A DNA stretch of 64,000 nt from an uncultured Anaerolineae bacterium (GTDB taxonomy: Bacteria > Chloroflexota > Anaerolineae > Aggregatilineales > Phototrophicaceae), in assembly GCA_937995825.1 (NCBI GenBank), contig CALKJO010000002.1, positions 186,001-250,000 of the forward strand. Reading direction: 5' to 3'. The notes under the pieces are model-generated. The model saw only the letters and a list, made by a program, of their open reading frames with translations, was not told the origin of the DNA and made no database searches. How positions within the stretch are numbered: the stretch's first letter is position 1; each line of letters begins with the position of its first letter. A program made the translations under genes and the position numbers. Below are positions 55,870-64,000 of this stretch, piece by piece.

Positions 55870-56826
55870 TCACCACGCCCGCAGCACATCCCCCGTCCCG
55901 GACAGCGTGAAGCGCCCCAATCCAGCTGGCATGAAGGCTGAGCGCCCCTTGCTGAGTGTGATCGGCTCGCCCGACTCGGCGCGCACAGTGACTGCGCCGT
56001 CGATGCAGGTGAGCAGATGGAATGTCCCGCCCATCTCGACGGATCGATCTGCGCCGCGCACATGGTGCAACACGGCGTTGAAGAAGGAGCTGGAGGCGAT
56101 CTCGACCTCCTCGGCGCCAGTCTGCATCCCTGTGCGCCGGATCGACGGCAGCAGCTGGGTGTCGGCAACCTGCACGCCTTTATCGATGTGGAGCGCGCGC
56201 GGCTTGCCATCGAGATCGACCCGCCCCCAATCGTAGAGCCGATAGGTGAGATCGGATGACTGCTGAATCTCATAGATCAGCACGCCCGGTCCGAGCGCGT
56301 GGATCGTGTTGGCGCGCATGAACAGCGCATCCCCCGCCGTCACGTCCTGATACACCAACAGCTTTTCGAGCGTGTTTTCGCGGATGGCGCGCGCCATCTC
56401 CGCGCTCGACGTGCCAGGATAGACGCCGATCACCAGCTTTGCGCCCGGATCGGCGTGCAGCACATACCAGGCTTCGGTCTTGCCGCGCGGCTCGCCTTCG
56501 AGCTGCTTTGCCTGCGCATCGTTGGGATGCACCTGAACGGAGAGCCACTCATTGGCATCCAGAAATTTCACCAGCAGCGGCACACCCGCCGCCGGATCAT
56601 GCTTGTCGCCGAGCAGCGCCGCCGGATGGGCTTTTGCGGCGTCCCCAAGCGTCTGCCCTGCCAGCGCGCCATTTTCGATCACGGCGCTGTCATGAATCTC
56701 CCACGATTCGCCGTATGGGGAGTCGTCGGGCAGCGTTTTGCCGAGCATGGTTTCAAGCCTGCGCCCGCCCCACACCTTGACCTTGAGCGCGGGCAGCATG
56801 AGCATGGGATAGCGTACATCTGTCAT
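55870..56826 (-). CDS. manA: Mannose-6-phosphate isomerase, class I short type
   Basis: About 318 aa. Cupin metal site: SVQVHPND (Gln, His), GKTEAWYVLHADPGAKLVIGV-type segment (Glu; positions 56440-56485) and ANTIHALGPGVLIYEIQQSSDLTYRLYDWGR (His), with the isomerase Arg in YRLYDW. Interconverts mannose-6-P and fructose-6-P for nucleotide sugars. A promoter TGGTTC (56893-56888) / TATAAT (56871-56866) lies upstream of ATG 56826; the longer frame is rejected for this reason. Confidence 0.92.
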   Translation of the reverse strand: MTDVRYPMLMLPALKVKVWGGRRLETMLGKTLPDDSPYGESWEIHDSAVIENGALAGQTLGDAAKAHPAALLGDKHDPAAGVPLLVKFLDANEWLSVQVHPNDAQAKQLEGEPRGKTEAWYVLHADPGAKLVIGVYPGTSSAEMARAIRENTLEKLLVYQDVTAGDALFMRANTIHALGPGVLIYEIQQSSDLTYRLYDWGRVDLDGKPRALHIDKGVQVADTQLLPSIRRTGMQTGAEEVEIASSSFFNAVLHHVRGADRSVEMGGTFHLLTCIDGAVTVRAESGEPITLSKGRSAFMPAGLGRFTLSGTGDVLRAW

Positions 56827-57017
56827 AAAACCGACTTTCGTTATGCTGACTATCATTGTCCCCACATTATAACCGGCTGAAAAGACTGAACCATCCTGGG
56901 ATGAGAGAGGTGTTGGATGAAGATGCCGGATGACGACCATTCGGCACTACACAGCGCTCGCGTTTACCCTGTACAATGACGTCTGGCAGCGCTTGTTATG
57001 GTAGAATGGAGTTTATC

Positions 57018-58754
57018 ATGAAACGATTAGCAGGTTTGTTGGCGATGCTGCTCCTCACTGCGCTGGTCATGCCGGCGTCGGCGCAGGAGACGCTGGGCGC
57101 GGGCGAAGGCGCTCCCATCATCTACCCGAATTTCGGCGGCGATCCGACGACATTCAACCCGCTCCTGGTGAATGACGGCGGTTCTTCGGCGGTGGTCGCG
57201 CGTATCTTCCCGGCGTTCATCGGCATCGATCCGTTCACGGGCGCGTTCGTGCCGGGCGCGGCGGGCGCGATTGCCTCCGACTGGACGATCAGCGAGGATG
57301 GGCGCACCTATACCTTCACCATCCGCGATGACTGGACATGGAGCGATGGCACGCCGTTCACATCGATGGACATCAAGTATGCCTACGATGCCATTGTCAG
57401 CGGGCAGATTAACACTCCCCTGGCGAGCGCGGTCGTGACGGTCGAGAGCGTGGAAGCGCCCGATCCGAAAACGGTCGTGATCACGTTCGTCGCGCCGACC
57501 TGCACAGCGATCAACGTCGCGTCGAGCATCCCGCCGATCCCGTCGCACGTCTTCACCGAGCTGTTCGGCACGGATTACGCGCAGATGAATGACAGCCCGT
57601 GGAATCTTGCGCCGACGGTCACCGCCGACGCCTTCGACTTCGGCAATTTCCGCCCTGGCGAACAGGTCACCCTAGTCGCCAATCAGAATTACGCCGATGC
57701 CCAGTTAGGCTATGTCGTGCCGCAGGGCTGGATCATGCGAATGCTGGCGAGCCAGACAGTAGAGGTGGAGGAGTTCTTGGCTGGCAATCTCACCATCATC
57801 CCCAGCGTCCCTGAAGACCGCCAAGCCGAGCTGGAAGCGCTGGCGGACGCCGGCGAAATTCAGATGCACAAGGGTCCGTCGGCGGGCTGGCAGTTCCTGT
57901 CGTTTAATCTGGCTGACCCGACCAACCCGCGAAACGGTCTGGATGCCGACGGCAGCCCCATCGACCAGGGCAATCACCCGATCTTCGGCGATGTCCGCGT
58001 CCGTCAGGCGTTCGCCATGTCGATTGACCACGCCGCGCTGAACGCGGGCGCGTTCGCCGGCACGGGCTTCCCGGTGGCGGGTCCGATCCTGCCGCAGTCA
58101 TGGGCATACCCGGACAGCGTGCAGCCCTGGCCCTATGATCCCGAAGCCGCCGCCGCGCTGCTCGACGAAGCCGGCTGGATCGACCACGACAACAACCCCG
58201 CAACGCCGCGCATCGCGCAGGGCGCGCTTTACGCCGACGATGGCACCCGATTGTCCTTCACGCTGACCACCTTCAGCGGCAACCCATCGGTCGATGCGTC
58301 CACGTTGATCATGCAGGATCAACTGCGCGCCACCGGTTTCGACATGCAGCTTGAGATCATCGAATTCCAGGCGATGGTTGAGAAATTCCTCAACCAGGAA
58401 TTCGACGCTGCCGTGTTGTTCTTCGGTCTCGACCCGCAGAACCCCGACGAATTCACCGACCTGTTCACCCCAGCCGGCGATGTGGTTGGCGCGGGCTTCA
58501 ATGTCAGCAGCTACAACAACCCCCGCGCGACCGAACTGCTCGAACTGGCGCGCACCGTCCCCGACTGCGATACCGAAGTCCGCAAGGCATACTATGAGGA
58601 ATTCCAGCAGATCATCCATGACGATCTGCCCTGGTTCTTCATCAACGTCAGCATCGTGCCGTCGGTCGCGCGCGGCGATCTGGTCAATTTCGCGCCGACC
58701 GAGTACAGCCTGTACTGGAACATCGACGCCTGGTCATATCAACTGACTCGCTAA
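57018..58754 (+). CDS. Peptide/nickel-type ABC transporter substrate-binding protein
   Basis: About 578 aa (SBP_bac_5 family). Signal peptide MKRLAGLLAMLLLTALVMPA ending SAQ, then YPNFGGDPTTFNPLLVNDGG, WTISEDGRTYTFTIRDDWTWSDGTPFTSMDIKYAYD, FGDVRVRQAFAMSIDHAALN and DLPWFFINVSIVPSVARGDL-type segments (57018-58740). Binds oligopeptides or similar. ATG 57018 has GGAG upstream. A hairpin terminator between it and the permease genes suggests higher expression of the binding protein. Confidence 0.93.
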   Translation: MKRLAGLLAMLLLTALVMPASAQETLGAGEGAPIIYPNFGGDPTTFNPLLVNDGGSSAVVARIFPAFIGIDPFTGAFVPGAAGAIASDWTISEDGRTYTFTIRDDWTWSDGTPFTSMDIKYAYDAIVSGQINTPLASAVVTVESVEAPDPKTVVITFVAPTCTAINVASSIPPIPSHVFTELFGTDYAQMNDSPWNLAPTVTADAFDFGNFRPGEQVTLVANQNYADAQLGYVVPQGWIMRMLASQTVEVEEFLAGNLTIIPSVPEDRQAELEALADAGEIQMHKGPSAGWQFLSFNLADPTNPRNGLDADGSPIDQGNHPIFGDVRVRQAFAMSIDHAALNAGAFAGTGFPVAGPILPQSWAYPDSVQPWPYDPEAAAALLDEAGWIDHDNNPATPRIAQGALYADDGTRLSFTLTTFSGNPSVDASTLIMQDQLRATGFDMQLEIIEFQAMVEKFLNQEFDAAVLFFGLDPQNPDEFTDLFTPAGDVVGAGFNVSSYNNPRATELLELARTVPDCDTEVRKAYYEEFQQIIHDDLPWFFINVSIVPSVARGDLVNFAPTEYSLYWNIDAWSYQLTR

Positions 58755-58769
58755 AAATAAGCTATACTG

Positions 58770-58806
58770 ATGGGGCATGGATTCACGTCTATGCCCCCAT
58801 TTTTTC
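58770..58806 (+). terminator. Partial terminator between binding protein and permease genes
   Basis: ATGGGGCAT (58770-58778) pairs with ATGCCCCCAT (58791-58800) with one bulged base, then TTTTTCTT. A TATACT at 58763-58768 just before it might also be a -10 for the permease genes. Confidence 0.65.
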
Positions 58807-58844
58807 TTCTTTGTGGCTCGTCCGTTTACGGATCAATCGTCCCG

Positions 58845-59921
58845 ATGGTCAAGTATGTCGTCCGGCGTTTGCTGCAATCGATCCCGATCCTGTTCGGGAT
58901 CACTCTGCTTTCCTACCTGCTGATGACTGCCGCGCCCGGCGGACCGGTCGCGGCGCTGGCGTTCGATCCGCGCATCTCGGCGGCGGAGCGCCAGCGGCTT
59001 GAAGCGCGTCTCGGCGTCAACGATCCCTGGCTGGTGCAGTATTTGCGCTGGCTGATCGGCGATGACTGGATGCGCCGCGACACTGACGGCGACGGGATCG
59101 CCGACACCGCCATCCTGATCCCGCTCGATGCCAACGGCGACGGCGTGCCGGAGCCGCCCGGCGAACGGCGCGGCGTTCTGCGCGGCGATTTCGGCATCTC
59201 GTTCACCCACCGCCGACCAGTGCTGGATGTGCTGTTCGAGCGCGTCCCCGCGACACTCGAACTGAGCATCTCGGCGCTGCTGATCGGCGCGTCGGTCGGC
59301 ATCACGATTGGCGTGCTGGCGGCGGTGCGGCGCGGCAGCATTTTCGACAATTTGACCCGTGTGCTGGCGGTGGTGTTTGACGCCATCCCCGGCTTCTGGC
59401 TCGGTCTGATGCTGATCCTGCTGCTGGGGAGTCAGCTTGGGCTGCTGCCGATGCAGGGGCGCTGCCGCGTCACGATGGATGACTCGTGTCCGCCGGTCTA
59501 CCAGCGGATCGAATATCTGATCCTGCCGACCTTCATCCTCTCGACCGGCTTGATCGCGGGCTATTCGCGCTTCACCCGCGCCTCGATGCTCGATGTCATG
59601 GGCGAGGATTACATGCGCACCGCCCGCGCCAAAGGACTGCGCGAGCGCGTCGTCTGGTTCAAGCACGGCGCGCGCAACGCGCTGATCCCGATTGCGACCT
59701 TTCTGGGTCCGGCGCTGACCGGCTTGCTCGGCGGCGCGGTCATCACGGAGACGGTGTTCTCGTGGCCTGGAGTCGGGCGCGAAGCGATTGCCGCCGTCAG
59801 CCAGCGCAACTATCCGGTCGTCATGGCGGTCACGGTCTATGCGGCGCTGGCGACGATCATCGGCTACTTGATCTCCGACATTCTCTACGGCATCATCGAT
59901 CCGCGTATTCGGCTGGAGTAA
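58845..59921 (+). CDS. Peptide ABC transporter permease, DppB type
   Basis: About 358 aa, six TM helices. MVKYVVRRLLQSIPILFGITLLSYLLM, an insert containing DTDGDGIADTAILIPLDANGDGVPEPPGE (thrombospondin-3-like D-x-D-G-D-G calcium motifs, unusual in DppB), LERVPATLELSIS, DVMGEDYMRTARAKGL (EAA-like loop) and PGVGREAI near the end. ATG 58845 is chosen because the first helix begins there and the upstream frame contains the terminator. Partner of DppC. Confidence 0.88.
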   Translation: MVKYVVRRLLQSIPILFGITLLSYLLMTAAPGGPVAALAFDPRISAAERQRLEARLGVNDPWLVQYLRWLIGDDWMRRDTDGDGIADTAILIPLDANGDGVPEPPGERRGVLRGDFGISFTHRRPVLDVLFERVPATLELSISALLIGASVGITIGVLAAVRRGSIFDNLTRVLAVVFDAIPGFWLGLMLILLLGSQLGLLPMQGRCRVTMDDSCPPVYQRIEYLILPTFILSTGLIAGYSRFTRASMLDVMGEDYMRTARAKGLRERVVWFKHGARNALIPIATFLGPALTGLLGGAVITETVFSWPGVGREAIAAVSQRNYPVVMAVTVYAALATIIGYLISDILYGIIDPRIRLE

Positions 59922-59927
59922 CCCGCA

Positions 59928-60854
59928 GTGACCACCGCAGCTCCCTCACCATCTGCACGGTTATCCGTGATCGATCTCGAACTGAGCGCGAGGCGGCGCC
60001 GCGAATCGCTGATGGCGCGCGGACTGCGCCGCCTGCGCCGCGACCGGCTGACGCTGGTCGCGCTGTCGATCCTGTTCATCCTGGCGATGCTGTCGGTATT
60101 CGCGCCCGTCATCACCGGAGCGATGGGGATCGATCCGAATGCCACCAACCCGACGCAGGGCTTTCTGCCCATCGGATCGCCCGGCAACCTGCTCGGCACG
60201 GACAAGATCGGGCGCGATCAGTTCGCCCGCATCCTCCACGCTGGTCGGGTGTCGCTGGGAATCGGCTTCTTCGGCGCGCTCTTCTCGCTCACCATCGGCA
60301 CGACCTTCGGCGTCATGGCGGGCTACTGGGGCGGCGCGTTCGATGACATCATGAACTGGATCATCACTACGCTCGACTCGATCCCGTCGCTGTTCATCCT
60401 GGTCATCCTGTCGTCGGCGCTCAGACCGTCGGCGGAGGTGCTGATTTTGATCGTGAGTCTGATCGGCTGGACGGGCGCAACCCGCCTCATGCGCGGGCAG
60501 ACGCTCAAGCTGAAGAATATGGACTATATCCTCAGCGCCAGGGCGATGGGCGCAAGCGCGCTGCGGATCATGTTCGTCCACATCGTCCCGAATATCTTCA
60601 GCTATACCGCGCTGGCGCTGGCGGGCGGGATCGGCGGGCTGATCCTGACTGAGTCGGGCTTGAGCTTCCTGGGGCTGGGTGTGCAGCCGCCTACCGCAAC
60701 CTGGGGCAACATGCTGACCGACGCGCAGCAGATGTTCCGCCGCGGGCCGCATCTGGTCTTCGTCCCTGGATTGATGATCTTCGTGACCGTGCTGTGTCTG
60801 TACATCATCGGTGACGGGCTGCGCGACGCCTTCGATCCCAAGACCGAGGACTGA
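59928..60854 (+). CDS. Peptide ABC transporter permease, DppC type
   Basis: 308 aa with GTG start. Cytoplasmic N-terminus with basic residues, then GSPGNLLGTDKIGRDQFARILHAGRVSLGIGF, LDSIPSLFILVILSSALRP, the EAA loop MDYILSARAMGASALRIMFVHIVPN and ILTESGLSFLGLGVQPPTATWGNML (positions 59928-60770). These are standard DppC marks. No DppD or DppF ATPase genes follow, so the transporter needs ATPases from elsewhere. Confidence 0.92.
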   Translation: MTTAAPSPSARLSVIDLELSARRRRESLMARGLRRLRRDRLTLVALSILFILAMLSVFAPVITGAMGIDPNATNPTQGFLPIGSPGNLLGTDKIGRDQFARILHAGRVSLGIGFFGALFSLTIGTTFGVMAGYWGGAFDDIMNWIITTLDSIPSLFILVILSSALRPSAEVLILIVSLIGWTGATRLMRGQTLKLKNMDYILSARAMGASALRIMFVHIVPNIFSYTALALAGGIGGLILTESGLSFLGLGVQPPTATWGNMLTDAQQMFRRGPHLVFVPGLMIFVTVLCLYIIGDGLRDAFDPKTED

Positions 60855-60861
60855 GAAGCGG

Positions 60862-61398
60862 ATGCAGGTCGCCTATCCCCGCTATCATTTCCTGCTGATC
60901 GCGCCCAATCTCGGCGCGGAATGGCTGTTCGACGCGCTTCGGCTGTACTGGACGCGCTTCCGCCCGACCGTCATCAGCGATACGCGCCTGATCTACATGA
61001 TCCCCGCTAGCGAGTCGATTGCGCTGACGGCGCTGGCATACCGCGACCTGATGCCGCAGCTTGGGGTCGAGATCGCCCGCCTCGCGCCTCACGCCTTCTT
61101 CGATGCCGTGCCAGCGGACAACTTCGACGCCATCCGCGCCGAGTTCAACCGCCGCGCGCAGCTCAATTACCCGTTCGGCGCATCCGTCCTCGCGCCGGGG
61201 CAGACGATCCCGACGCTGCCGCCGCAGCCGGACATTCCGACTCCGCGCGTCCCGACGCGCGCGCCCGCCGGATTCATCACCCAGACCCCCGAACCGACGC
61301 TCCCGCTGACGCCGACGCCAGTCATCGTCGTCACATCCGAGGAAGGGTCAGCGCCGGAACCGATCAGCCCATCGCCCGGTCCGATCACCGGCGGCTGA
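60862..61398 (+). CDS. Conserved-looking protein of unknown function with Pro/Thr-rich tail
   Basis: About 178 aa. An N-terminal ~95-residue alpha/beta-like region (RYHFLLIAPNLGAEWLFDALR, YMIPASESIALTALAYRDLMPQ) without signal peptide, then a disordered tail rich in PTP, PPQP and TPT motifs (~115-178) like a wall-spanning linker. Not recognised. ATG 60862 (GAGAAGCGG before it) begins 8 bases after the DppC stop, so it is likely in the peptide transporter operon. Confidence 0.6.
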   Translation: MQVAYPRYHFLLIAPNLGAEWLFDALRLYWTRFRPTVISDTRLIYMIPASESIALTALAYRDLMPQLGVEIARLAPHAFFDAVPADNFDAIRAEFNRRAQLNYPFGASVLAPGQTIPTLPPQPDIPTPRVPTRAPAGFITQTPEPTLPLTPTPVIVVTSEEGSAPEPISPSPGPITGG

Positions 61399-61491
61399 GC
61401 AGACCGGTTTTATAGAATTGTAAAATTCCGCTCAGAATTGGATGAGATCGCCCCCGCTGCAGGGCGTTTCGGTTTATGATACGGAGTATCT

Positions 61492-62256
61492 ATGCAGTCA
61501 GACAGGAGCTTGTATCGTATGGGCTTGATAGTCCGGATTGTCATGGGTGTAGTTGTTCTGGCGGTGGTTGCTGCTGCTGCTGTGTTTCTCTATACCTTTT
61601 TCATCGGCGGATCGGGCGAACCCAGCACTGACATCAGCCAGGTCGTCTCGACGCTTGCGCCAACCACACCGCCGGACGGCGAGGGCGCATCGGGCGCGGA
61701 GGTGGAAGCGGCGGCGGCGGGCGTCCTGTTCAATATCGTCCCGGAGGAGTCGGAAGCGCGCTTCGTCATCGATGAAATCCTCAACAACAATCCCTTCACT
61801 GTCGTCGGCACGACCAATCAAGTCGGCGGTCAGCTGATCGTCGATTTTGCTGACCCGTCCAAGACCCAGATCGGCGAGATTGTGGTCAATTTGCGCACGC
61901 TGGTGACGGACGACGGCAACCGCGACCGCGCCGTGCGCGGCTTCATCCTCAACACCAACCAGTATGAATTCAGCCGCTTCATGCCGACCGCCCTCAACGG
62001 GCTGCCCGAAGCGATCACGTTCGGTGAGCCGCTGAATTTCACCATTGACGGCAATCTGACCGTCATCGATAAGACGACGCCGGTGACGTTTGCCGCATCG
62101 GTCACGCCGATCTCGGAGACGCGCATCGAAGGCTTGGCGACGCTGATCATCAACTACGCCGATCTGGGCGTGAGCATCCCGCGTCTGCCGCCGCAGGTCG
62201 CCAGCGTCGATGATGAAATCCGCCTCGAACTCGACTTTGTGGCAGTGGCGGGCTGA
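61492..62256 (+). CDS. YceI-family lipocalin-like protein
   Basis: 254 aa. N-terminal TM anchor (~12-38), an acidic/Thr-rich linker, then the YceI eight-strand barrel: FNIVPEESEARFVIDEILNNNPFTVVGTTNQVGGQL, STRFR-like RDRAVRGFILNTNQYEFSRFMPT and LTVIDKTTPVTF, ending RLELDFVAVA (61720-62250). YceI proteins bind isoprenoid lipids such as polyprenols outside the membrane. ATG 61519 (with AGGAG upstream) is a possible alternative start that would shorten the protein by nine residues. Confidence 0.88.
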   Translation: MQSDRSLYRMGLIVRIVMGVVVLAVVAAAAVFLYTFFIGGSGEPSTDISQVVSTLAPTTPPDGEGASGAEVEAAAAGVLFNIVPEESEARFVIDEILNNNPFTVVGTTNQVGGQLIVDFADPSKTQIGEIVVNLRTLVTDDGNRDRAVRGFILNTNQYEFSRFMPTALNGLPEAITFGEPLNFTIDGNLTVIDKTTPVTFAASVTPISETRIEGLATLIINYADLGVSIPRLPPQVASVDDEIRLELDFVAVAG

Positions 62257-62279
62257 ACTGGACTTGCGGTAAAGTGTTA

Positions 62280-62303
62280 AAGGGGACTCAGGCGAGTCCC
62301 CTT
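62280..62303. terminator. Hairpin after the YceI-type gene
   Basis: Perfect 10-bp stem AAGGGGACTC / GAGTCCCCTT with a 4-base loop. T run is absent on the plus strand, so it may be a weak terminator or an RNA-stabilising hairpin before the DUF6391-type gene. Confidence 0.55.
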
Positions 62304-62325
62304 AAGTTATCGGAGGGAATATCCC

Positions 62326-62877
62326 GTGAATCTGATCGCGTCTCTGGCATCGCTCGCCCGTCCAGTGCTGACTCTGCCATTGGTCAGGCAGACGCGCCGC
62401 AATCACAGCCTGGAACATGCCACTATTCACCTTCTCAGCCGCCGCGTCAAGGTTCCGATGGCAGGGCGCAGCGATCAGACCGGCTTTGTCCTGTTCGGCA
62501 ATATCCCGACGACCGCCGTCGAAGCCGCCGCCCGCGATGCGCTCAAGCGCTTGCAGTCGGGCGAGCGCCATCTGGCGATCCATCCCAACTGCGGGACGAA
62601 CCTGGTCACCACGGCGTTCATGGTCACCGTCGCGGCGTTCATCGCGTCCATCGGCGCAAAGCCGGGCGAGCGCTGGTCACGGCTGCCGCTGGCGATGGCG
62701 CTGAGCATGATCGCGCTGTTCGCCTCGCGCCCGATTGGGATGGAGCTGCAGCGCCACATCACCACTGACGGCGATCCGGCGGACACCGAGATCGTCACCG
62801 TCACGCAGCACGACATCCGCCTGCCGATGAGCAAAACGCCGATCACGGTGCATCGGGTCGAGACGCGCTCAAGCTGA
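62326..62877 (+). CDS. DUF6391-like protein
   Basis: 183 aa from GTG 62326 (CGGAGGGA upstream). Carries the family pattern TRRNHSLEHATIHLLSRR, AGRSDQTGFVLFGN, ALKRLQSGERHLAIHPNCGTNLVTT, then one or two TM helices (~100-145). The NH-x-LEHATI motif is striking and may bind metal. Function unknown; common in Chloroflexi and Cyanobacteria. Convergent with the protease-like gene, 14 bases apart. Confidence 0.7.
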   Translation: MNLIASLASLARPVLTLPLVRQTRRNHSLEHATIHLLSRRVKVPMAGRSDQTGFVLFGNIPTTAVEAAARDALKRLQSGERHLAIHPNCGTNLVTTAFMVTVAAFIASIGAKPGERWSRLPLAMALSMIALFASRPIGMELQRHITTDGDPADTEIVTVTQHDIRLPMSKTPITVHRVETRSS

Positions 62878-62891
62878 GCTGGCGCGTCTGC

Positions 62892-63962
62892 TTAAGCCGC
62901 GCCGCCGCAGCGCAGACAGCGCCCCTTGTAACTTCCCGCCATCGCCCCGCAGGTCGCGCATGGCGCGCCGCCAACACGATACGGCTGATCGCTGCCAGGC
63001 AGCGAACGCCGCACCGCCGGCGCCGCCGCCCCCACCGCGCCGCAGCGCTCGCAGTAGGCATAGCCCGCCGCCAGCGCCGCGCTCCGAACGCCGCAGGACG
63101 GACAGTAGACCCCCGCCCCCCCGCTCTGACGATACGCCGCGATCAAGGCGCGCGCCGCCTCCACAGTGACCGCGAACAGGTGATCGGCGTTGCGCGCGGT
63201 GTTGAGCGTCATGATCCCGACCAGCCGGTTGGAGTCGTCGAAGAGCGGATCGCCGCCGGCGTCGGGCAGTGCTTTGATGTCGGTCGGCAGCCAGTGCGCC
63301 GCCATTGTCCGCCGAGTCGGGCGATACGCGCCCAGCGTGACCGTCCCATCGAACGCCAGCGCGATCAGCGGCGTCTCGCGGTCTCCATGCAGCGCCGCGG
63401 TTGGCAGCGATGCCGGCGGTGTATGCCCGATGCTCAGCAGCGCCAGATCGTGATCCGGCGACGATGCCGTGACCGCCGCCACCATCTGACCATGCTGATG
63501 CAGCTCGACCGTCAGCCGCGCCGCGCCGCCAACCACATGGCGCGTCGTCACCCACATGCCTTCCACAAAGACCGCCGTCCCCGCGCCATACGCGCCGTCC
63601 AGCACGCGCGCCACCATCAGCGCGACGTTGACGCTGGCGGACGAGGCAGGCGCTTCCGGCGGGAGAGACGCTGGCGGCATCGCTGAACGCGCGGGCGCGA
63701 TCAGCGCGCCGAGTCGGGCGCGAATCTCGGCGCTTAGACCGGGATCGCGGGCGTGCTGAAGCGCGGCGGCATAGTAACCGCGCTTCGACGCCAAATCGTC
63801 GGTCGTCTCCGCCAGCCCGATATATGCTGTCGCCCGCTGATCGCCGTCGAGCGTCGCGGATCGCCCGTCCTGCTTGAGCGCATAGCGCAGCAGCCGCGCC
63901 CCTTCCGCCCGACTGCCCATCTGCACCGCTTTGATGCCCATCTCCAATGCCCGCAGCGACAT
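62892..63962 (-). CDS. Trypsin-like protease-fold protein with zinc ribbons, probably inactive
   Basis: About 356 aa from ATG 63962 (GGGGAGGGG upstream). N-terminal TPR-like helical region (~5-85), Pro/Ala linker, trypsin-like domain (~110-280) with VTTRHVVGGA (His) and SSPDHDLALL (Asp), but where G-x-SGGPLF is expected the sequence reads DAGGDPLFDD, replacing the catalytic Ser by Ala. The C-terminus has three or more CxxC knuckles (CPSCG, CERCG, CATCG, CLRCG), i.e. two zinc ribbons. Likely a cytoplasmic or membrane-adjacent binding protein rather than a protease. Longer frame to 63995 is less likely. Confidence 0.8.
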   Translation of the reverse strand: MSLRALEMGIKAVQMGSRAEGARLLRYALKQDGRSATLDGDQRATAYIGLAETTDDLASKRGYYAAALQHARDPGLSAEIRARLGALIAPARSAMPPASLPPEAPASSASVNVALMVARVLDGAYGAGTAVFVEGMWVTTRHVVGGAARLTVELHQHGQMVAAVTASSPDHDLALLSIGHTPPASLPTAALHGDRETPLIALAFDGTVTLGAYRPTRRTMAAHWLPTDIKALPDAGGDPLFDDSNRLVGIMTLNTARNADHLFAVTVEAARALIAAYRQSGGAGVYCPSCGVRSAALAAGYAYCERCGAVGAAAPAVRRSLPGSDQPYRVGGAPCATCGAMAGSYKGRCLRCGGAA

Positions 63963-64000
63963 CGCGCCCCTCCCCGACCATGCCTGAAGGCTCAATTGTC

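Overview
This GC-rich window looks like chromosomal DNA of an aerobic member of the Chloroflexota, probably Anaerolineae-related. That placement is an inference from the RpoB sequence, a caa3 oxidase cluster with an extra membrane protein, many families common in that phylum (DUF6062, DUF6391, DUF6159 and DUF4230 types, F420-type luciferase-like enzymes, SH3b/Excalibur surface proteins) and E. coli-like -35/-10 promoters. It cannot be proven without a search. I saw no rRNA, tRNA, CRISPR array, insertion sequence, integrase or phage gene.

Layout. 1-1.25 kb: a secreted protein running off the left edge (-), then a long leader with an intrinsic terminator facing right. 1.25-7.5 kb: a tight sensory operon (UrtA-like binding protein, hybrid histidine kinase, receiver-kinase, RmuC). 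7.7-15.9 kb: a large secreted multi-domain protein, DUF4230 and DUF6062 proteins, an OmpR-type regulator, a PaaI thioesterase, a PPP-type phosphatase and a histone-deacetylase-fold deacetylase. 15.8-31.8 kb, all minus strand: PucR regulator, LLM oxidoreductase, ABC-F protein, Uma2 protein, C39-like peptidase, serS, zinc-ribbon protein, rpoB (without rpoC), livG, livF and a histidine kinase.

32.1-40.5 kb, plus strand: a DUF6159 membrane protein, then the terminal oxidase cluster (coxB with a fused cytochrome c, A2-type coxA, two subunit III-like proteins flanking an unidentified membrane protein, subunit IV), a Crp/Fnr regulator and a 7Fe ferredoxin. 40.5-50.8 kb: a secreted-repeat protein, an FAD amine oxidase and a GNAT protein each interrupted by one in-frame TGA, an intact GNAT paralog, a carotenoid oxygenase, a truncated META-like peptide, a sugar ABC transporter without ATPase, and a class III aminotransferase. 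51-64 kb: a small membrane protein, a Ser/Thr kinase with two 2TM domains facing an FHA protein, livG-livH, a mannose-6-phosphate isomerase, a peptide ABC transporter (binding protein and two permeases, no ATPases), an unidentified protein, YceI, DUF6391 and a protease-like zinc-ribbon protein lacking the catalytic serine.

Main point of interest: two neighbouring genes, 1.5 kb apart, each carry a single in-frame TGA in an otherwise intact frame. In the GNAT gene the TGA sits where its tandem paralog has Trp; in the amine oxidase a Trp is likely there too. Both TGAs are followed by CTG. Elsewhere TGA clearly terminates genes here, so this is either a pair of G-to-A nonsense mutations, consensus errors, or leaky UGA read as Trp. 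Other notable points: rpoB separated from rpoC, rifampicin-pocket substitutions in RpoB, an orphan terminator and leader upstream of the sensory operon, a 13-bp hairpin inside the cox operon, a possibly leaderless livG, and palindromic intergenic repeats.
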